From Abditibacterium sp. (lineage in GTDB: Bacteria; Armatimonadota; Abditibacteriia; Abditibacteriales; Abditibacteriaceae), in the NCBI GenBank assembly GCA_030448265.1, contig JAUJNG010000013.1, positions 1-64,000 on the forward strand: 64,000 nt of DNA, read 5' to 3'. Below, piece by piece: positions 61,469-64,000 of this stretch. The notes under the pieces were generated by a model. The model saw only the letters and a list, made by a program, of their open reading frames with translations, ran no database searches and was not told the DNA's origin. A program made the position numbers and the translations under genes. Each line of letters begins with the position of its first letter. Position 1 is the first letter of the stretch.

Positions 61469-62242
61469 TTAAAAGTCGCCGCCTCCGAAATCTCCGCCAA
61501 AGTCACCGCCATCGAAACCGCCAGCGTCGGCGCCAGGATCGCCGTAAGCATCGGACGAAGCGTCATAACCCGCGTCCTGAAACCCGCCGTCCGCCGGATC
61601 GCCGTAAGGGTCGGCAGACGAATCCAGACCGGCTTCCTGAAAATCGGCGCCCGCATAATCGGTAACGCCGCCATCGACGGCTGCGGCTTCGGGCGAGCCT
61701 TGAAACGCCCCTTCGTTGCTGGGATTGGAGAAAAACGAGTGGGCAATCGAACTTCCGATGAAACCGCCCGCCACGCTGGCCAGCAGCGAACCGGCCAGCA
61801 TTCCGCCCATGCCACCCATCATTCCACCGCCCATCATGCCGCCGCCCATTTGATTTCCGCCCATCTGGTTGGCGCCGCCGAACATCCGATTCATCGCGCC
61901 AGGCTGACGCACTTCGGCGCGCGTCGCGGCGCGCGCCAAATCGCGCGGGTCGTCGCTGAGATGGCGCGTTTCCGCTTCGGGCAGGGTTTGCGACATCTGC
62001 TGCAACACCATCTGGCGCTGCTCCGGCGTCAGGCGCGCGAAGGCTTCGGCGTGCGCCTGCTCCAATTCTTCGGGCGGAGCGGTTTGCAGCATATAGCGAT
62101 AGCGCGCAATCGCCTGCTCGTCGGCGTTTTGCGGGCGTTGGCGCGCTGGCGCGACATCGCGCCGAGGCTGGCCGAAACCGGCTTGATTTTGTGGCTGCTG
62201 GTCGTCGTTATTGCGACCGAAAAGTGCATCGAGAATTCCCAT
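61469..62242 (-). CDS. Hypothetical Gly/Met-rich protein with acidic tail
   Basis: A 257-aa protein. A helical N-terminal half (residues 1-110, 'IARYRYMLQTAPPEELEQAH' and 'FARLTPEQRQMVLQQMSQTL') is followed by a Gly/Met-rich segment ('GGGMMGGGMMGGMGG') and a membrane-like helix 'MLAGSLLASVAGGFIGSSIA'. The acidic, repetitive C-terminus repeats 'AxSxDxYGDP' and 'GGDFGG'. Similar layouts occur in actinobacterial and armatimonad proteins of unknown role. It is preceded by the CAP-domain gene and ended by a clear terminator. Confidence 0.7.
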   Translation of the reverse strand: MGILDALFGRNNDDQQPQNQAGFGQPRRDVAPARQRPQNADEQAIARYRYMLQTAPPEELEQAHAEAFARLTPEQRQMVLQQMSQTLPEAETRHLSDDPRDLARAATRAEVRQPGAMNRMFGGANQMGGNQMGGGMMGGGMMGGMGGMLAGSLLASVAGGFIGSSIAHSFFSNPSNEGAFQGSPEAAAVDGGVTDYAGADFQEAGLDSSADPYGDPADGGFQDAGYDASSDAYGDPGADAGGFDGGDFGGDFGGGDF

Positions 62243-62292
62243 GGTGTCACTCCTTCTCCCACGGCAGAGCCAAACCAGGGCCGAAATCGGGT

Positions 62293-63120
62293 TTAGCGGG
62301 GCCGCGCGAAAAGTTGTGTGATCCAGATGTCGCCCGAAGCGTTGGCGGCGATGCCGATGCCCAGTTTGGTGGCGCCGTCGAGCAGGATGTTGGAGCGGTG
62401 GCCTGGCGAATCCATGAGCGATTTATGGGCGTCGCGGATGTCGGAATCGCTCAAAAACGAGCGGCTGCCCCAGGCGCGAAACACGTTTTCCGCCACCAGG
62501 CGCGGCGTTTTGCCGACGCCCGCGATGTAACGGTCGAGCGGGTCTTTCAAACTCGGCGTGGGCGATTCGTGGGCGAAATACTTTTTGTCGCGCATCTCGG
62601 CGGAGTGGGCGCGCGCCACGCTCGCCATTGTCTCGTCCCAGGCGAGCGGCGCGAGTTTTTTCCCCGCGCGCTCGTTGTTGACGATTTGTAGCATCAGCTT
62701 TTCGAGCCGCAAAACGCGGGCGTCGTTGGTTTGCAGCGTCGCGCCCGCCGTATTCGTGTTGGAGCGCCGCGCCGCGATTTCATAGGGCTGCGAAGCGCCA
62801 AAACGCGAAAGGTAGGCGGCGACGAAGTTGGTCGGGCTGGACACGCCTTCGAGAGTCTGGCGGGCGCGGGTTGGATCGCCGGCTTTTTCTTCGAGATAGG
62901 CCAGCAAAACCGCGCTTTCGGGCGCGATTTCGCCGCGCTGCAAACTCGATTGCAGCAAAATGCGCGCGTTTTGCGCCCTGCCCGCGCCGAGTTGGTCGAG
63001 CGCGGCGCGATATTCGGTGAGCGCGATGGCGTCGGAAGCGGTCTGGGTGCGCGCAAACTGCGCGCACCCCAGAACGCCGCCCAAAAGCAGCGTCGAGACG
63101 AGAAAAGGTTTCATAAGCAA
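62293..63120 (-). CDS. CAP-domain (SCP/YkwD-like) secreted protein or lipoprotein
   Basis: A 275-aa exported protein. The leader ends 'LLGGVLGC', a plausible lipobox with Cys at about residue 19. A helical repeat-like middle ('ILLQSSLQRGEIAPESAVLL') precedes the CAP domain (about 130-275): 'MLQIVNNERAGKKLAPLAWD', 'HSAEMRDKKYFAHESP', 'ENVFRAWG' and 'SPGHRSNILL'. These give the His-Glu-His cluster of the family. The molecular role of bacterial CAP proteins is unsettled. Start at 63120, or 63114 at the second Met. Confidence 0.85.
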   Translation of the reverse strand: MLMKPFLVSTLLLGGVLGCAQFARTQTASDAIALTEYRAALDQLGAGRAQNARILLQSSLQRGEIAPESAVLLAYLEEKAGDPTRARQTLEGVSSPTNFVAAYLSRFGASQPYEIAARRSNTNTAGATLQTNDARVLRLEKLMLQIVNNERAGKKLAPLAWDETMASVARAHSAEMRDKKYFAHESPTPSLKDPLDRYIAGVGKTPRLVAENVFRAWGSRSFLSDSDIRDAHKSLMDSPGHRSNILLDGATKLGIGIAANASGDIWITQLFARPR

Positions 63121-63193
63121 GTGGAGAAGGCGAGATTTCGGCCAAAAGCCAACCGAGCAGACGAGAAGAAGGGCTGGGAGTTGCGCGCGTGTT

Positions 63194-63230
63194 GACCGGT
63201 TCCCTCTCGCTTCGGGAGAGGGAACCGGTC
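63194..63230. repeat. Perfect hairpin upstream of the CAP-domain gene
   Basis: Arms GACCGGTTCCCTCTC (63194-63208) and its inverse (63216-63230) with a 7-nt loop. There is no T tract, so it is a hairpin of uncertain role between hemD and the CAP gene. Confidence 0.7.
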
Positions 63231-63245
63231 ACATCCACACCCGCC

Positions 63246-64000
63246 CTACTCCATCAACGCCGCCGCCAGCGCTTCCACCGACGCCTCCCCTGCCACTACA
63301 TCAGCTTCCAATCCACATTCGCGCGCGGTTTGCGCCGTCACCGGCCCAATCGCGGCGACTTGAAAATGATGGCGATGCGCCGCGACCCACTCGTCACCAA
63401 ACGCCGCCACAAAGTTTTTCACCGTCGAAGACGAGGTAAAAGTCACCCAATTTACCGCGCCGCGCTCGATTTGCTCGCGCGCCGCCTCGACGCCCGAATG
63501 GTCGGGAAGCGTGCGATAGACCGGCGCGATGGTCACTTCCGCGCCGCCCTCGCGCAGTCGTTCCTCCAACACTTCGCGGCCTTCGAGGGCGCGAACCACC
63601 AGAATTTGGCGCCCCTTGGCGCCGCGCTCCAGCAGGCCCGCCGCCACGTTTTCCGAAATCGAACTTTGTGGCACGAAATCGGGCCGGATGCCGCGTTTTC
63701 GCAGCGCCGCCACCGTCGCGGGGCCAATCGCTGCGACCTGCGACGGCCCGAAAACGCGCGCGTCGAGTTTCAACTCATCCAACTTGCGGAAAAAATGCGC
63801 CACGCCGTTGGTGGAAGTGAAAACGATCCATTCGTGACGCATCAAAAGTGGAATTTCCGCGTCCAAAACCGGCGTTTCGGGCAATGGCTCGACACGAATC
63901 GTGGGGCATTCCACCACCTGAGCGCCCAGTTTTTGCAGCCCTTCGACCAGACTCGACGCCTGCTGCCGCGCGCGCGTCACGACAACGGTTTGGCCCCACA
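63246..64000 (-). CDS. hemD: Uroporphyrinogen-III synthase, 5' end beyond the window
   Basis: About 250 residues, open at the window edge. The visible N-terminal part reads 'WGQTVVVTRARQQASSLVEG', then 'FTSTNGVAHFFRKLDEL', 'VAAIGPATVAALRKRGI', 'VTFTSSSTVKNF' and 'VAAIGPVTAQTARECGLEAD', the HemD bilobed pattern. The enzyme closes and inverts ring D of hydroxymethylbilane on the path to haem and sirohaem. The run-up to 'WGQTVVVTRAR' resembles CobA-HemD fusions, so the protein may be longer than hemD alone. Only what lies inside the window is annotated. Confidence 0.9.
   Translation of the reverse strand, partial: WGQTVVVTRARQQASSLVEGLQKLGAQVVECPTIRVEPLPETPVLDAEIPLLMRHEWIVFTSTNGVAHFFRKLDELKLDARVFGPSQVAAIGPATVAALRKRGIRPDFVPQSSISENVAAGLLERGAKGRQILVVRALEGREVLEERLREGGAEVTIAPVYRTLPDHSGVEAAREQIERGAVNWVTFTSSSTVKNFVAAFGDEWVAAHRHHFQVAAIGPVTAQTARECGLEADVVAGEASVEALAAALME

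Noticed and set aside
63194..63230. Terminator for hemD
   Set aside because: The hairpin is perfect but has no T tract on either side.
1..64000. CRISPR arrays, rRNA or tRNA genes
   Set aside because: No regularly spaced direct repeats and no rRNA or tRNA sequence could be recognised on either strand.

Overview
The window is GC-rich chromosomal DNA from a free-living, apparently aerobic bacterium. The prepilin-like protein at 55665-56516 has the N-terminus and 'NLKQIG...YAQDFDE' block common in Armatimonadota and Planctomycetota. Together with AraC/PhyH and Gfo/Idh sugar genes and a split glycine decarboxylase, this points to Armatimonadota or Abditibacteriota. That placement is inference, with moderate confidence. 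The window is mostly housekeeping and surface genes in short operons, separated by an unusual number of long intergenic inverted repeats. About eighteen are seen, in several families, and most have near-perfect arms of 24-46 bp.

Layout. 0-4.7 kb: a GAF histidine kinase/response regulator operon, an S24/S26-like protein, a membrane protein and a PAP2 phosphatase. 4.9-10 kb: mutL (with a degenerate endonuclease motif), a Uma2 nuclease, malate:quinone oxidoreductase and a zinc metallopeptidase. 10-17.7 kb: a membrane protein overlapping a thioester alpha-2-macroglobulin gene, then VanW. 17.8-26.5 kb: an ABC-type permease, a small membrane protein, an ABC exporter, a broken GH52 xylosidase, an NAD-dependent epimerase, an LmeA-like protein and an FKBP isomerase. 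26.6-33.2 kb: a leader ORF plus terminator ahead of an ABC exporter, then DUF1854 and a partner, then a DEAH helicase. 33.2-38.6 kb: an AT-richer accessory island with two unrecognised coiled-coil genes (one split by an IS1-family element), a structured RNA candidate, small ORFs and a phage tail fragment. 38.7-47.3 kb: AraC/PhyH, then nagB, a TIM-barrel isomerase and gcvPB, all three full of single-base indels, then intact gcvPA-gcvH-gcvT. 47.5-53 kb: a 1482-aa multisensor hybrid kinase overlapping an HD-GYP regulator. 53-64 kb: PhyH plus Gfo/Idh, a prepilin-like protein, a lipoprotein, a GH31 fragment cut by a second IS1-family element, a nitroreductase, an MFS transporter, a Gly-rich protein, a CAP-domain protein and a partial hemD.

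How it fits together. Two signalling modules (1-3 kb and 47.5-53 kb) each pair a large sensor with a receiver protein. The gcv genes encode the P, H and T proteins of the glycine cleavage system. The alpha-2-macroglobulin, its membrane partner, VanW, LmeA, PAP2 and CAP proteins are envelope functions. Sugar use appears to be in flux: GH52 and GH31 are both truncated, while PhyH, Gfo/Idh, NagB and isomerase genes remain.

The most promising leads are the leader-peptide/terminator arrangement upstream of the ABC exporter, the dispersed inverted-repeat families, the IS-interrupted two-gene accessory locus with its neighbouring structured RNA, and the sharply bounded cluster of indels at 40.8-44.0 kb, which looks more like a sequence-quality problem than gene decay.
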